DNA from: Helopsaltes ochotensis
Taxonomy: Eukaryota > Chordata > Aves > Passeriformes > Locustellidae
DNA: 64,000 bases
Direction: 5' to 3'
NCBI GenBank assembly: GCA_013400155.1
Contig: VXBM01001957.1
Location: forward strand, 1 to 64,000
Shown here: piece by piece, positions 39,395-52,224 of the stretch
Layout: every line of letters begins with the position of its first letter
How positions within the stretch are numbered: the stretch's first letter is position 1
Program-made: the position numbers and the translations under genes
The notes under the pieces: model-generated
Databases searched by the model: none
Told to the model about the DNA's origin: nothing
What the model saw: only the letters and a program-made list of their open reading frames with translations

Positions 39395-39590
39395 GGAGGA
39401 GGAGTGAGTTGATGGATTGTTGGTTTCTCCAATGGAATTGGAGAGGTGGCAACACTCTCAACCAATCCGTGGTTGGAATGAAGGATGTATTTAATGGAGT
39501 CAGAATAAAGGTCAGCTCTTTTTTACTCTTCCACCTTCTGAGTGTCTGTATCTCTTCCTTTGGCTGTGTTCAGTGGTAACAGAGCTCCAG
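39395..39590 (+). mobile_element. Possible solo LTR, family unknown
   Basis: The segment has an LTR-like order. Two CCAAT strings (39430 and 39462) sit in small inverted repeats. An AATAAA signal follows at 39504-39509, then a T/C-rich stretch with repeated TCT/CTG words. I cannot recognise the family, find no clear TG...CA ends and have not identified a target-site duplication. It could equally be unique sequence with chance motifs. Confidence 0.25.
39426..39444. repeat. Perfect inverted repeat around a CCAAT box
   Basis: TCTCCAAT and ATTGGAGA are exactly complementary around a three-base GGA loop. Confidence 0.55.
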
Positions 39591-42306
39591 TGTAGCTTTG
39601 AGGCTGTTTGTTGCCACAGTTTGGCTATTCCTGTAGAACAATATGAGCAACTGATGATCAATTAATATTTACTTGGCTATGTGTTTTGCCACTTCCAACC
39701 TACTTGCAGAATGCTAAAGCATGTCTTGACTTGCATAATTGTATTCTGCAAGTAGTGCATTTTGTTTTCCAAAATGCCTATCACTATCTTACAAAAAAGT
39801 GAGGAAAGAGTCCATTTCCCCAGCTCACAAATGTATTAAATAGTAGATGGAACTCCCTTTGTTTTTGTTTGATGTTTGCAAATTTTTTCATCCAAATAAT
39901 TCTACAGTGAGGAGGCTCTTTTTAGTAGCTAATATGTTCTATAAAGGGGCCTAGATATTAGATTCACTCATTTTTCTCTTAATTCTCAGTATGGAGCTCT
40001 GACCTGATAAATTAATTTTTCCTAGATGGTGACTAGCAATTCCTTGTGCACCCTTGACGATATAGCTTTTGTGGTGACACAAATGAAAATCTCAAGCTTC
40101 CAGAATAGCCAGACCTAAACATCTGTCCAAGTAATACAGGAAATTATCCATCTCCTCTTGTTTCTAGTATTTCTGGGTAAATTCCTGAACAGAATTTTAC
40201 TTCTAACACCTGGAGTGCATTTGTAACATTAGATATGGCTCTGTTCCAACAGGAAAAATACATCATCTTAGAGAAGTTCATGCAGCTAAATGTACACTGC
40301 TTCTGATAATAAAAATGTATCCACATTTTTATTGGAACCATTTGTGTATACAACATTAAATTCTGTTGATGTGGAGATTAACTATACTGTTATTTAGTGC
40401 CTTGGATATGTTTTCTTTCACACTGTGTAGTAACCTTTCTGGTTGATTTGGCCCCAATGGAAAATTTAGCCCTAAGTGTACACTTGGAAAAAATAACATC
40501 TGTTCTTGTAAAAATAAACTTGAGAAAAAGCAATTAAATAACAGAACATTTGTGACTATGTTAATTCCATGAGGAATTTCTGATAGGATCAGGACCTTTG
40601 TGACATAACATTATGGTGATATATATAGTTTTCAACCAGGAATTTCATAAAAGGCTTAGAGTATGAGTCTCAGTAAAGAGGAAACATTTCAAAGAAACAT
40701 TCATCCAAACAATTATAATGTTTAGTTAGATAAACAAGGAAGAATTGAAATATTATAGCAGGAAGAAAGGTTACTATTCATCTTCACAGAAATGATGATT
40801 TACAAAGATTATCAGATCCTCCTGACAAATGAACTTGGGAGTGGGTGTCTGACTTGCTAAGGAACTGATTCATGCCTTCTTGTAAAACTTTGAAAATATT
40901 TTAGCTTCTAAGTTTCTAAGCTTACTTAATATAATTAAAGCACTCATGAAATTGAAATTCATATCAAGAAATGGAAGAGGTGACCATTTTTATCTCATAT
41001 GGAATTTGCACTTGCATTAAATGGTAAGATAAGATAAATTTTAGTATATCATGAAAAACTCTGACTGTCACTGAACATGAAATTTATGTAAAATATTGCT
41101 TTTCAGAGCTGTAGTTCAATCTACTAGATTCCTTATCCTAATCTAGATTTCAGCAAAACAGATTCTGAAACAGTAACGCTTATTGTGATCTCAATTTTGC
41201 AACATATTACACACATGATTAGCTTCAAGCATGTAGCTACTCATGCTGCATATAAACACACCAATGTGTGTGTGTCAGATAAAAACCTGAAAGAGTACAG
41301 TGGGACAGGTTCTTAGTTAAGATTTGGCACAATTTATTTGCATATAACATGTATTGTAGGTATATTTATGTCCATAAATATATTTATGAACAAAATATGT
41401 TCATATTTATGTTCACATGTCCTGAGCTAAAATTTTCCAGGTACTTGAAAAAAAAAAAGCGTATTATAGAATCACGGCTAACGAGCATTTCTTTCCCATC
41501 TTTGCCATTTAATTCACTCATGTTTATGAGGAATAGAAGACTTAGATGGGCCTAAAAAGTTGAAATTTCTAAAATGAAGGTTAGATTTATGCTCTTCAAG
41601 AAAGCATAAAATCATGGGGTAGGAGGTGATATTTTGCTATCCAGATGTAGGTCACTAGTACCACTTTTAGCATCTTGGTGTATGGGCATGACTTCTGCAG
41701 GTCTTAACGTCTTTTGTGCTGTGGATATCTCAGACAAAATACATCACTTCAAACTACTAGATACCAATGATTAATTGGCTGAAATGAGCTCACTATTACA
41801 CAGGTGCCGATAGTGTGGACATGTAAATTAAATCAAGACAAATCGTACAAGGAGTTATAGAAAGCTTAAAAGACCGACGATGAGGAACAAGCACCTCAAA
41901 CTGATTGTGGGTGATCTCAAGCGAGATCTGTGTTGCATATGCTTATCCTACTGGGATGTTTATATGATGTATTTCATTAATGTCCAGATGATACTAAAAG
42001 TAGTATTCAGTGCGAGAGTCACTCCTGAAATAGGCAAAATAAAGCTATGCTTCCATGGGTCATTCAGGTCTTGTTCCTCCTCTCTTCTTCCTTGCACCTG
42101 TGTCCTTCCACTTTCTCTTCTGCTTCTGCAGTTTCACCTATTCCTCCGTGCCAAGTACATGCAGCCACTGCCAGTTTTTGCTCAAAATTATTAATTCAGC
42201 TGAAAAAAAAATTCCAGTTTTGGTTTTCCACTTTAGTTTTCAATTGATTTAGAGAGCTAAGAAAATGCACAGAGGAGTCCAAAGCTGGTCAGATCAAGTG
42301 GCTGAA
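39591..42306. other. Unique AT-rich sequence, no gene seen
   Basis: No recognised gene or transposon. A pyrimidine-rich stretch at about 42060-42145 lies 160 bases upstream of the homopurine tract. The 104-codon plus-strand frame at 41880-42194 runs through that stretch and has no domain I recognise. Confidence 0.55.
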
Positions 42307-42500
42307 GAGGAAAAGGAAAAGGAAAAGGAAAAGGAAAAGGAAAAGGAAAAGGAAAAGGAAAAGGAAAAGGAAAAGGAAAAGGAAAAGGAAAAGGAAAAGG
42401 AAAANGAAAAGGAAAAGGAAAAGGAAAAGGAAAAGGAAAAGGAAAAGGAAAAGGAAAAGGAAAAGGAAAAGGAAAAGGAAAAGGAAAAGGAAAAGGAAAA
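42307..42500 (+). repeat. (GGAAAA)n homopurine hexanucleotide microsatellite
   Basis: About 32 units of GGAAAA in one nearly perfect array of about 190 bp. One ambiguous base (N) at 42405 breaks it. The plus strand is entirely purine and the minus strand entirely pyrimidine. Open frames across it are translated repeat: Lys-Glu on plus, and Pro-Phe or Ser-Phe on minus. The N and the array length suggest the true copy number may not be resolved in the assembly. Confidence 0.98.
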
Positions 42501-44452
42501 AAGAAAGGGAGCAGAATGAGAGAATTGGAGAATAGTAGAATGGGAGAAAGAGAGGGACAAAGACTAGAAAAGCGGAAGGACCTGGGTTCAGGACGAAGAA
42601 ACAGTTTTGTTGTCAATAACTCATGTACCTAGATCTTACACACATGAAACCAGAATCTTTTTTCAACCTACTTTGTGAAACTTAGTATTCATTGGCAAAG
42701 TAGGAGAAATGAGATTTTTTTACAACTCATTGAGGAAACATTAATTAGTTACTAAATTACAGGAGATGTTATCTAATCTAGCAAAGAGATGCCCCTAAGT
42801 GAGTAAAATAATGTTTACTTTAATTAAGAAGAATAAGCAAACTGTCTCTTGAATAAGGTGGAAATAAAAGTTTCAGGTAGAAAGATTAAATTTGTCTGGA
42901 CCCTTGGAGGATCTCAAAAGTGAGATTGGTTACCACAATTCAGCAAGAAAATCTAATCTATAGTTAATTCAAAAAGTGTTAGTGCAGAGAGAGGGAATGC
43001 CTCCAAGCCATGAGTACTGCCAGGAAGTCAGATGGATAAAGGTGAAACAGAGTGCCTTTCATATATGTTTGTAACATTCTGATGTGTTTTAAAATTTGTG
43101 GATAGCATCTTTATTTACTTGTGATATTTAGTTTTAATTAAGAAGAATTTTACAGCAATTACATAACAGCATTTTCCAATTCAAGAATCTGAAAAATCTA
43201 TCAATGACGCTTCTTTGACATTTTACCAAGTAATTGCAGTAAAGGTTACTTAAACAAAGAACTTGCAGGTGGCTTTATCTAGTAGAGTTTCCATACAACT
43301 CAAAGAGTTCTCAAGGAGAATTCCCCTGTTTCTCTTGAATTGGCTGGCTGGATAACAACAAATCTGGAGGGTCAGAAAACCAGCAATAACTAAGAAAACA
43401 GAGTGGCATCAATATGTTGGGCTTAACATTTGAAAGCAAAGGGTCTTCTAGAAGTTTGCCTCAGACTTTATTTTTCTTTCTCAAATTCAGAGAAGGATTT
43501 GGAAATATTGGGATGAAGATTAACATGCAGGAACAAATTGACATTCAGCTTAGTGCTCAATATTTATTAAACAGCAGTGTAGATGCTGTCTTGAACCCTG
43601 AAGAGAGGTCTTCCAATTCTCATGCAACTGACATCTTGATTTTGCTCCGAAAACCTATGAACTGTACCAAATTCCCAGGAACAGCACTACACCCATTCCA
43701 AGGGAAGGAAACACCCTTAAGATCATTATTCTTTTTTCATTAACTGCAGCAAGAAATATCTGCTGAGGACTTTATTACAAAGGTTTGTGTACCTTACATG
43801 GATTTCAGGATATCTAACACATCTTTTACTTATTGAAACCATTTTCTGTTGCAAATATTGAATGATATTCAAGATTTGTTCAATGGTCCAAGCCAATGAT
43901 ATCTAAGAATTCCAGGCTGAAAACCAAGGCTGATGTTTGCACAATTCTGACACTCAGAAACCTTTCAAAAAAGTAAATAATTTCTTCTGGGTATAAAATT
44001 TCAAGGCATTCTGATACTAAATCATGATGGAGCTACACATCATCACAAATTCTGTTATTCTTTCCTGTAAATGAAAGTCAGTTGCAGCTCAGCATAACTT
44101 TTCCAATGTAAAAGTGTATTTGTCTTGCTGCTTTGGAAGAGACATGAAACTGGAAACAATCTAAACAAGCAGCATGTGTGTTCTCCTTAAAGGGAGGATG
44201 AGAGAACACACCTGTGAATAACACATTTGTGACAGGTGTTAGTACCATCACTTAGAATGCTATTGAACACACAGTGATGCAAAGAAATAGAATTATTAAG
44301 TAGGAACATATACAGTGTTCTAGAAAAGGTTTTATTTTTACTGCTCAATAAATATTTTTTCAAATCAATGGCCACATGCCTAAAGATTAGGATAATGCTG
44401 TTTAATGGACTTAGATGAAAATTAGTTTAATATTCTGATAATTTCTTTCAAG

Positions 44453-44503
44453 TACTGTACACTTGTCTTGTACAGTAGAGTACTTGTGTACTTGTACACA
44501 AGT
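44453..44503. repeat. Two adjacent perfect hairpins
   Basis: The first pairs TACTGTACA (44453-44461) with TGTACAGTA (44469-44477) around a seven-base loop. The second pairs ACTTGTGTAC (44482-44491) with GTACACAAGT (44494-44503) around a two-base loop. They are four bases apart and share GTAC and TTGT words. No protein or repeat family explains them. Confidence 0.55.
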
Positions 44504-47500
44504 CTAAATAAATACTTGCAATACTTTCTGGCAATTCTATATCTAACCATTACTTATAAAATTTATTTAACATATATAAAGAAATTAAAATACTTTCAGG
44601 GTTTTGTTGTTGCTGTTGTTGTTTGGGGTTTTTTTTTAGGAGAAACTAACTTCCATGATTAGGATTATAATTTAATTTTACTCAGTGAAGGAGGTCAAAC
44701 TGAAAACGTTTCCATTTTTTAGGGAAGTAGTGGTATGTTTATTTATATTCCTTTTTATTCTTTAATATTTTTTATTCATTTTCTGATCTAATTTTTCACC
44801 AATTACAGTTTCTATACTGCGCCAAGGGCTAATGTTTTTACAAGTTATAGATCAGTCCCATATATTAAAAGGAGATATAAGTTGCTCTGTTTCATCATAG
44901 AACTAATTCCTTAACTCTTAGTCCTAAAACCTTGAATCAAGGGATTACTCAATTTCTCAAGGATCTATTCAGAAGCTAAAATGATGAGTTCACACACTTC
45001 TGTAGTTTCACAACCCAGTTATATTTCAAATCAGCTAATGATTTTTATAATTTTGTAACATGATTGGTTGTGGGTTTGATTTTTTTCCTCCATATTGTCC
45101 TCCAAATAAATTTCTGATGTATTTTAACTTTTTGGGGGTATTAAAACATGAAAGCGTATAGTGCTTCTCAAAGGGCTGAAACTAAAAAGAACCACTCTGT
45201 GCTCTTGGCTTCATCTTTGGACTGTTTATCCTTTTCGTTCTAAACAGTCAGTTGATAGAAAGCAGAAATAACTGAAAGCACAAAGAATTTAGTGCAATGC
45301 TGGGGGTTTTTTCGAGATGTATCATTTAAATAATATGCTACTAATCCTGTGTTTCCACGGCAGCCTAAACTGATGTAAACACTGGGTGCTGCAGTCCCAT
45401 CCTTTGCTGCATGTCTCATTCATGTATTTCACCTCCCTTCTTGACCTGGCTTTGGGGGTTGCTGGGCCCTTGTGTTCAGTGACACAAAAAAACATAAATT
45501 GGGTCTCAGAAGGAACCAATGATAACTGAATTGAGTCCCAGAAAAGATGTATCAACTGATACTTGAGATTTTGGTTAGTGCAAAATTACAACAGCTGCAG
45601 CTGTAGACTCAGTCTGCATCTGGCTCTTCCTGGTTGCTCTTCTCTTTGCTCTTTTCTCCTCTTGAATTTTTGACTCTATGGGGATCTAAAGTCACTTTAA
45701 AAGGACTCTGTCATTATAAGGCTTATCTGAACCGCCCAAATTTTGATAAGAATTTAGCCTAGGAAATTAAATGGTGATTGGTATAGCAGGATATGAAACA
45801 TAGTGTTGATGAGCAGACTGGTTCATTTCATTCAAAGCTTGCTGTATCACTGATACTTATTTTACCCTTTTTTTTGTGACACACCATAACAACCATCAAA
45901 GCTCACTGAGATGCTCATGTTAATGAAATGGCAAAAGAAATGCATATATACAGTTATTTAATACCATACACACAAACCCATACATATTTGTTTTCATATG
46001 TTTAAACAGCTATATGCACATATAGATATACGTTGGTACGGTACATCTCCATACTCATTGCATCTGAACTGTGCCTGAACTGTGTCTGCAGTTCTTAGTG
46101 TTTGAGGACAAAGAAAGGAACTTCTCACAGTGTATTGGGTTTGCCTTTGAAATAAAAGCACAGAACTATTGACAAAAGGCTCACCTAACAGCAGAGCTGA
46201 GATTAGGTGCTGAGGGTTATTGTCTTCCTCTAGTCTCAAAGCTATGTGAAATGTCAGTTAATTGAAAATGGTAATTGTTCCACACAACAACATCAACTGT
46301 TTCATTCCAGGAAATGTGCTGCTCTTAAATTAATAGCCATCGATCCAGAGGTATTTCATGATCCTTCTCCATCGTTTTCTCGAATTATCCAGCTATCAGT
46401 CCTTGGGAGAAAACCTATTTCACCATTTTTATTGACCATTCTTTACTGAGTGACCTGGCTTCCTGTTCAGATACACTAAAATAGGTCTATCCATCTAAAT
46501 GTTTGTCAGGCACACTGAGACACCTAACTTTCAAAACACCTACTACTTTTTACTATAAATACTCAGAATGAAAACTGTTAAGTAATAGTACATATTACTG
46601 ATTAATACAATGAAGTACACTCTCATGCTGGGAAATTGCTTTTGTGATAGTAAAAATACTTCCTTTCAATAGTGCATTTCAATAAAATTTAAAATCCAGT
46701 TTTCTTTCTTATGAAGGAATTCAGGTTACTTGGGTTTCTTTGCTGATGAAATAAATTTTTTTACAACGTCTTTGAATAACAAATAACTATGTGACTTTGT
46801 TTTTGCACAGAGAACAATTATAAAGGCTGTTGCATTGCTTAGCTGTTCTTCGAAAGCTTAATAGAGAAATTCAGTTGAGGAGACAGTTTACCTTCCTCAT
46901 GTATTCATTAAAAAAAAAATCAAAAAATACCATTTAGATTAGCAGTTGAAAACATTTATTGAGATACAACTCATAATGCTTTTTGCGTTTGCAGTTCAGT
47001 CTAGTAAATTAAAAATTTAATTTCAAAATAAACTGTAAATACTATCAATTAATAATTTTTGGAAGACAAGAGTCATATTTTTTCAAGGCCTTCATTTCCT
47101 TTTTACTTGAAACAGTTTCACCTTCACTGATATATTAATAAACTGTCATCTATTTATTCATAATGTTTAGATTCCAAAAATGAAATTTACATATAAAGAA
47201 TAATGGCATGTACAGCATTATAAAGTTTTTAAATAAATGTATATTAATATCAGTTGTGCAGTGGCCTAGAAAATGCCTCCTTTAATCTCAGAAGAAAATA
47301 CTCTACTTTTCTCTCTTCAAGGGCTTTTTCTTACAAAGGGATGCAATTTAATGTAAAGTGAAACAGTTGCCAGCAGGAAAGAAAAAGATGTCTTGTGTGA
47401 TATGAGATACTTTTCTATTGTTTCAAAAATAATAGGTTGGTTGCAAGGAGTTTCTCTGTGTGATCCTAAGTTGCTGTATTTTTGTCTTCCTTTATTTATT

Positions 47501-48117
47501 AATAGACAGTTTTATATTAGAAGTGGAAAGGGGAAATCTGATTAAGGTTTCTAGGACAGCTACAGTATAAAATCAGTTGAAATTACATTTCCACACAACA
47601 TGCATAATGAATTTGGATGTTACATACCAGTTTTAATGCTCAATCTGGTGTATAGTTAATAGAATCAAAAGGTATGTGAGCCAGGGAATATTTTTAAGCA
47701 AAAAATTTCAGCAGCTCAGAGGGATTGGAAAAGATCCTTAGGCATATGGGGCTAAGTAAATAGAAGTGAAAATGACTTCTGTGAAGAAACATAAAAGAAT
47801 TAACTATAGAAGGTAAGCACGATTTTACCTCATTTATACTTGTGACAGTGAACACATGCACAGATTGCATTCCATTTCTTGCCATTCTGTACGTTCAGTG
47901 AATTTCATCTCCTTAGCTGGAAAGAAATTGTGAATCAGAAATAACTGAATAAATTATTTGGTGGTTTTGAGAAGATGGGTAGTTTTGGTCACAGAGGCAA
48001 AAGTTCCTCTTCAAAGTAAATTTTTTTTTTCAGATCCTGTGTCAACGATTTGTCTCTCTCCTCTATTTTATTGTGTTTCAAAATCTAAGTTTGACCATTG
48101 TTTCATTTTTTGGTGAG

Positions 48118-48153
48118 TTTTTTGTTGTTTTGTTTTTGTTTTTGTTTTTTTGT
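48118..48153. repeat. T-rich (TTTTTG)n-like simple repeat
   Basis: Runs of three to six T separated by single G. Confidence 0.85.
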
Positions 48154-49535
48154 TAAAAAACCCAAGGAACGAGAGTAATTTAAAATTATTTAATCTTCAA
48201 CAACATCCCTCATGTGCCACTCTAAGTCAGTTATTCCAAAAATTTACCTGTTTTTTGACAGCTTTTGGAAATTTGAACCGCTTGGGCAAATTTGTGCATC
48301 ATTGATAATCAATTTGAAATATCTGAAAATATTTGAATATTAAAGCATAGCTGTAAGTTGTCATTAATAAGCCTTGAAGATCACAGCCATTTCCAGCCTT
48401 TGGAGCTTTATCTCTTTAATGCTTATATTAGCAGCTAAAGGCTGTCTTTCTCAAAGTGATTTCACATTAAAATATCATAAAAATAACATTAATTATAGAG
48501 ATGAGGATTACAGATGTAGATAACAGCTGAACATTGAAAGTGCTAAGCAGATCTGCAAGATAGCAGTAATGACTTAATTAAAACAAAATGCATCTGTATC
48601 TGAGCACAGCAATAAAGGATAAAGAGGCAATCCACAGTAACAAAAACATGACCAATTCAGCTGAAGTATGTAAGAGTAGTGTGTAATAGATTGGCTCAAG
48701 TAAGTCTAATTTATGCCAACCTTAAACATTAGCATTCTAATGGCTGCCAGAAATTTAGAATATGTTATCTTTTGAGTGCCAGGTAGTTTAGAGGGTAACT
48801 ACCAATTATCCATAAACTGAGTCATATCAGAAATGACTTAATGTTTTATTTCCTCCCATGGCCAAGCTGGCTCAGATACTTTTCAGCAGACTTTGTTAAT
48901 TCTGCTTCCAGATCTAAAGGGGAGCTGCCCTTTCCTGATTGTCAAATGGACTGAAATGACCTCAACAGGGAATAAAGCTGGTGCCAAGAAGCAGAGTAAC
49001 ATCGAAGCCTGTTCGCACCAGGTGATATTCTATCTGGTGCATATGGCCCACACTTGGCCCACAGAAAGCTTATCTCCAGTCCAGACCTGGTTTTAAGAAA
49101 CCTTTATATGCTGTATCCTGCATATTCTGAAAATTCAATCATTTCTAGTCTATAGGGAATGTTTTAAAAAATACATTGAATTCCTATGACAAAGCTTAAA
49201 GGGAGCTGTAATTTTCTCTCCCTGGTGTGAAGGAGAAAAAATAAGAGATTCCCCCTGTGTTAACTTTTTCTACATAGTCTTTAGATGGAAAAGGCCACAG
49301 AAAAAAATTCACTGGAGATACAAACAGCAGTACTTGCAGTTGTTACAATAATCATAATTATCATTTTTACCACTCTGCTTCTGTCACAAACTGAGAGACC
49401 TGATTCAAGAACGTGCCTAATACAAAGCCATCCTTTTTTTGTTTTTTTGAAAAATTGGGGAGCAATTGCTTTCTTTTAACCATGCAATGTCTTCCTCTTA
49501 ATAGCAAAGAGAAGGAGCAATAGCCTGACTGAACC

Positions 49536-49670
49536 ATGGCGGCAGAAGGCGTTGGCTGCATGAGCCCGCACTGTATGCTGTCTGTAAGCAAATTAATTAC
49601 CTATTTTATGTCTCATATTGATGTAGGTCAAGTAGAATTGATATACTGTAGAAACATCCAAAATGGCTGA
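49536..49670 (+). CDS. Small ORF in strong Kozak context, hypothetical
   Basis: A 44-codon frame starts at an ATG in the context GAACCATGGC, a strong vertebrate initiation context (C at -1 and -2, A at -3, G at +4). The first residues read MAAEGVGCMSPHCML. The frame begins in a locally CpG-bearing stretch (CpG at 49540, 49550 and 49567). A GTAAGC string at 49584, a good splice-donor hexamer, follows codon 16. It could therefore be a first coding exon of about 48 coding bases, or chance. I recognise no protein family, see no TATA box or CpG island upstream, and have no evidence of expression. Confidence 0.15.
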   Translation: MAAEGVGCMSPHCMLSVSKLITYFMSHIDVGQVELIYCRNIQNG

Positions 49671-52224
49671 TTCTCCATGGATATGTACTGTTTTCATGCA
49701 AACAATAAAATAATAGAAATTAAGATTAAGTGAAATTTACATCCCCTCGATGGGTCTCTACAGATGTGTAATGATAAGAAACTAGAAAAGGGAGCTTTAA
49801 CTTGCATGTAGTTTACATGTTCCTTTTCTTCATGAATTAGTAGACTTATATTGAATATTATTATCAATGCAGAAATCTGTATTGATTCAGGGCTTGATTT
49901 AAAGTGAAAAGACTACACATTGTATCCAGCTCACAAATTTTCACTATAATGATACCAATACTTTTCCTTCCCTGAAATATTTATCTTCACTGAAGAAAAG
50001 AAAATACTTTGCTTATATATGTATCTGTCTATTCATGATCTCATATTATGTCTTGAAAATATTAAAAATTATTTTAATGTGGGAAATATTTAATTTCCTA
50101 TGTAAAAATGATGCAATTTCCTTCCCCTGCTATAAAAAAAATCACTATTTTATTTGAAAGGCTCTGTGAAAAATATCAGTTTAGAATTACAGAAAATGTT
50201 TTCATGTAAATAAGGAGTTCCTTTATCTAGCAAAATAAAAACTAAAAAATTAACTTTTAGTCCATTAATTTTCATAAAGTTTCATCTTTCAGTCATTATC
50301 TAGCCTCATACACAGTCACTTTTAAATTCAGAGAAAAGCTCTGTATGACTAGGTGGATATAAAGGAAGTTTAGATGACTAGTTAGTAGAAAAAGTGCAGA
50401 TGCTGCCTAGACAGCTAGGTCTGCATTTAGATAAATAAAAGAGCAAGTTTTAAAGAAATATGGAGCTGAAAATATTATTTTGTCTGCTGTCTGTAGATGA
50501 ATGAGAAGGAAACCAGCTGTGTTGAACATGTGCCAAAAATAATGAGAATCGATTGTAGCACCCATGAATTCTGAGAGAGACTGAATATGCAAAATATGCT
50601 GCATTTCCACTTTCAATAGAGCTCCCTCTCCGGAGGACACCTACCCTTAAATAAACTTTAGTTCTCTATCAGTCTTTCTTCTTCAGCACAATTACTTTGC
50701 TAGGATATCTGAATTGCATGGTCTTTTTCATACTAAGTAGAAAGGTCCAATTTTCCTACTTTTTTGTATTGAGAGTGTCATTTTATTGAGAGATTGAGGG
50801 TTTTGGTGCAGTATACTCTGATAGAATATCAATTAAGTCCCATTCAATGGCTACTTCAGAGCTACTTCATTTTCAAAATATCACTGAGGCATAAGTTAAT
50901 TAAATTACATAGATTTAAGTCAGTGGTGGAAGAAGTAATATTTGATATAAATAGCTGTAATTTTTTACTGAAATCGCTATTAGGAAAAAAAAGTGTGATG
51001 ATATATCACCAATGTAATTAACAGTCTTTTTGTAAGTCATGGGAGAAGACATATCAAAAGTAAGCTAGCTGTTCCTGGGCAGGTAAGCAGGATCACTGTT
51101 GTTTCTTCTTTCTGTGCCTGTAGGGCAGAACTCAGTCAGACAGTAAAATTTAATGATGTACAGTCTGATATTAATTGTGCATATACTCATGGGTCACGGT
51201 AAAGAGTTTGTCAGAGGTGGCAGCTTGCCGGAGGTGTTTAATGTCACATGATTCATAGTAAATGACTTGAAGCTCCCCAGTATCTACAACTAACAATAAT
51301 TCTGCTCTCTGCAAGTGCCCTCCAGAGCAGAATGGCTATCTGTCAGCACAAGATACTGGGTAGCAATTGACTCCAGTTAGCACCATCTAGGAGCCATTTC
51401 TCAAGGATAAAAAAGTGATAATGGCCAACTTTGTCATTAGAAACCATCTTCTTAGCACTGGCTTAATTTTTAATATTTTCCTTTATCAGCAATATAAGAA
51501 AACTAGCTTCTATCTTTACCACATGCAACATAAAATTGCAAAAGCCCCCATACGCCAGAATTTAAACACAGTAGCAATTTTTTTAAGCTTCTCTGGGTGT
51601 GTTTTCAAAGATAGAAGCTCTCTTCTTTTTCCCATTTATTCCCTTAATTGGAACTGGAAGGTTTTCCTTGGGCTTCCACGCATATCATACCCTGAGCAAA
51701 ATGATGGGGTGGGGGACACTGGAGATTCTGCATGATTTATGGTGCTAAGTACATTTGAAAATTCAATCTTTTGAAATTTTACAGTTGACCTAAAACCTCC
51801 ATGACAACTGTCATGCTTCTTAAATTTCTACTGCAACTTCTTGCTTCCAGTTCTACGTAGAACTGAGAAAAGCAGCATAACAAAACTGAAAAAAAATGGC
51901 AGAAAGAGTTTGAATACTTTGAAAAACATCAAGAAGTCTTTATTTTTTTTTAACAGGAACCATAAAACATATTCCTACCTCACATTATCTATCTTGCTCT
52001 GCCCAGCGCAGAACCCAGAATTATTTACTGTATAAGATCCCAATTTATAATTTATTATTTTAAATTTAAAAGAAACTTACAAGCACACAATAATTTTGAA
52101 ATCATAACTTTCTATTCAGAAACAACACTACTAAATTTAAAAACATGTCAAGTGCTGGGTGGGTTTTCAGTGTGATAACTTCTAAAACACATGAGTGGTT
52201 AACCACATTTCAGCAATGTGTCTC

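Larger units (their letters stand above)
42501..52224. other. Mostly unique AT-rich sequence, no confirmed gene
   Basis: About 9.7 kb without a recognised transposon. It contains the paired hairpins at 44453-44503, a T-rich simple repeat at 48118-48153 and a small Kozak-context open frame at 49536-49670. Frames such as 43414-43743 (109 codons) and 51415-51735 (106 codons) show no known domain. Confidence 0.5.

Noticed and set aside
42257..42616. Lys-Glu and Pro-Phe repeat proteins on both strands
   Set aside because: Pure translation of the (GGAAAA)n array. It is open in several frames only because the hexamer contains no stop.
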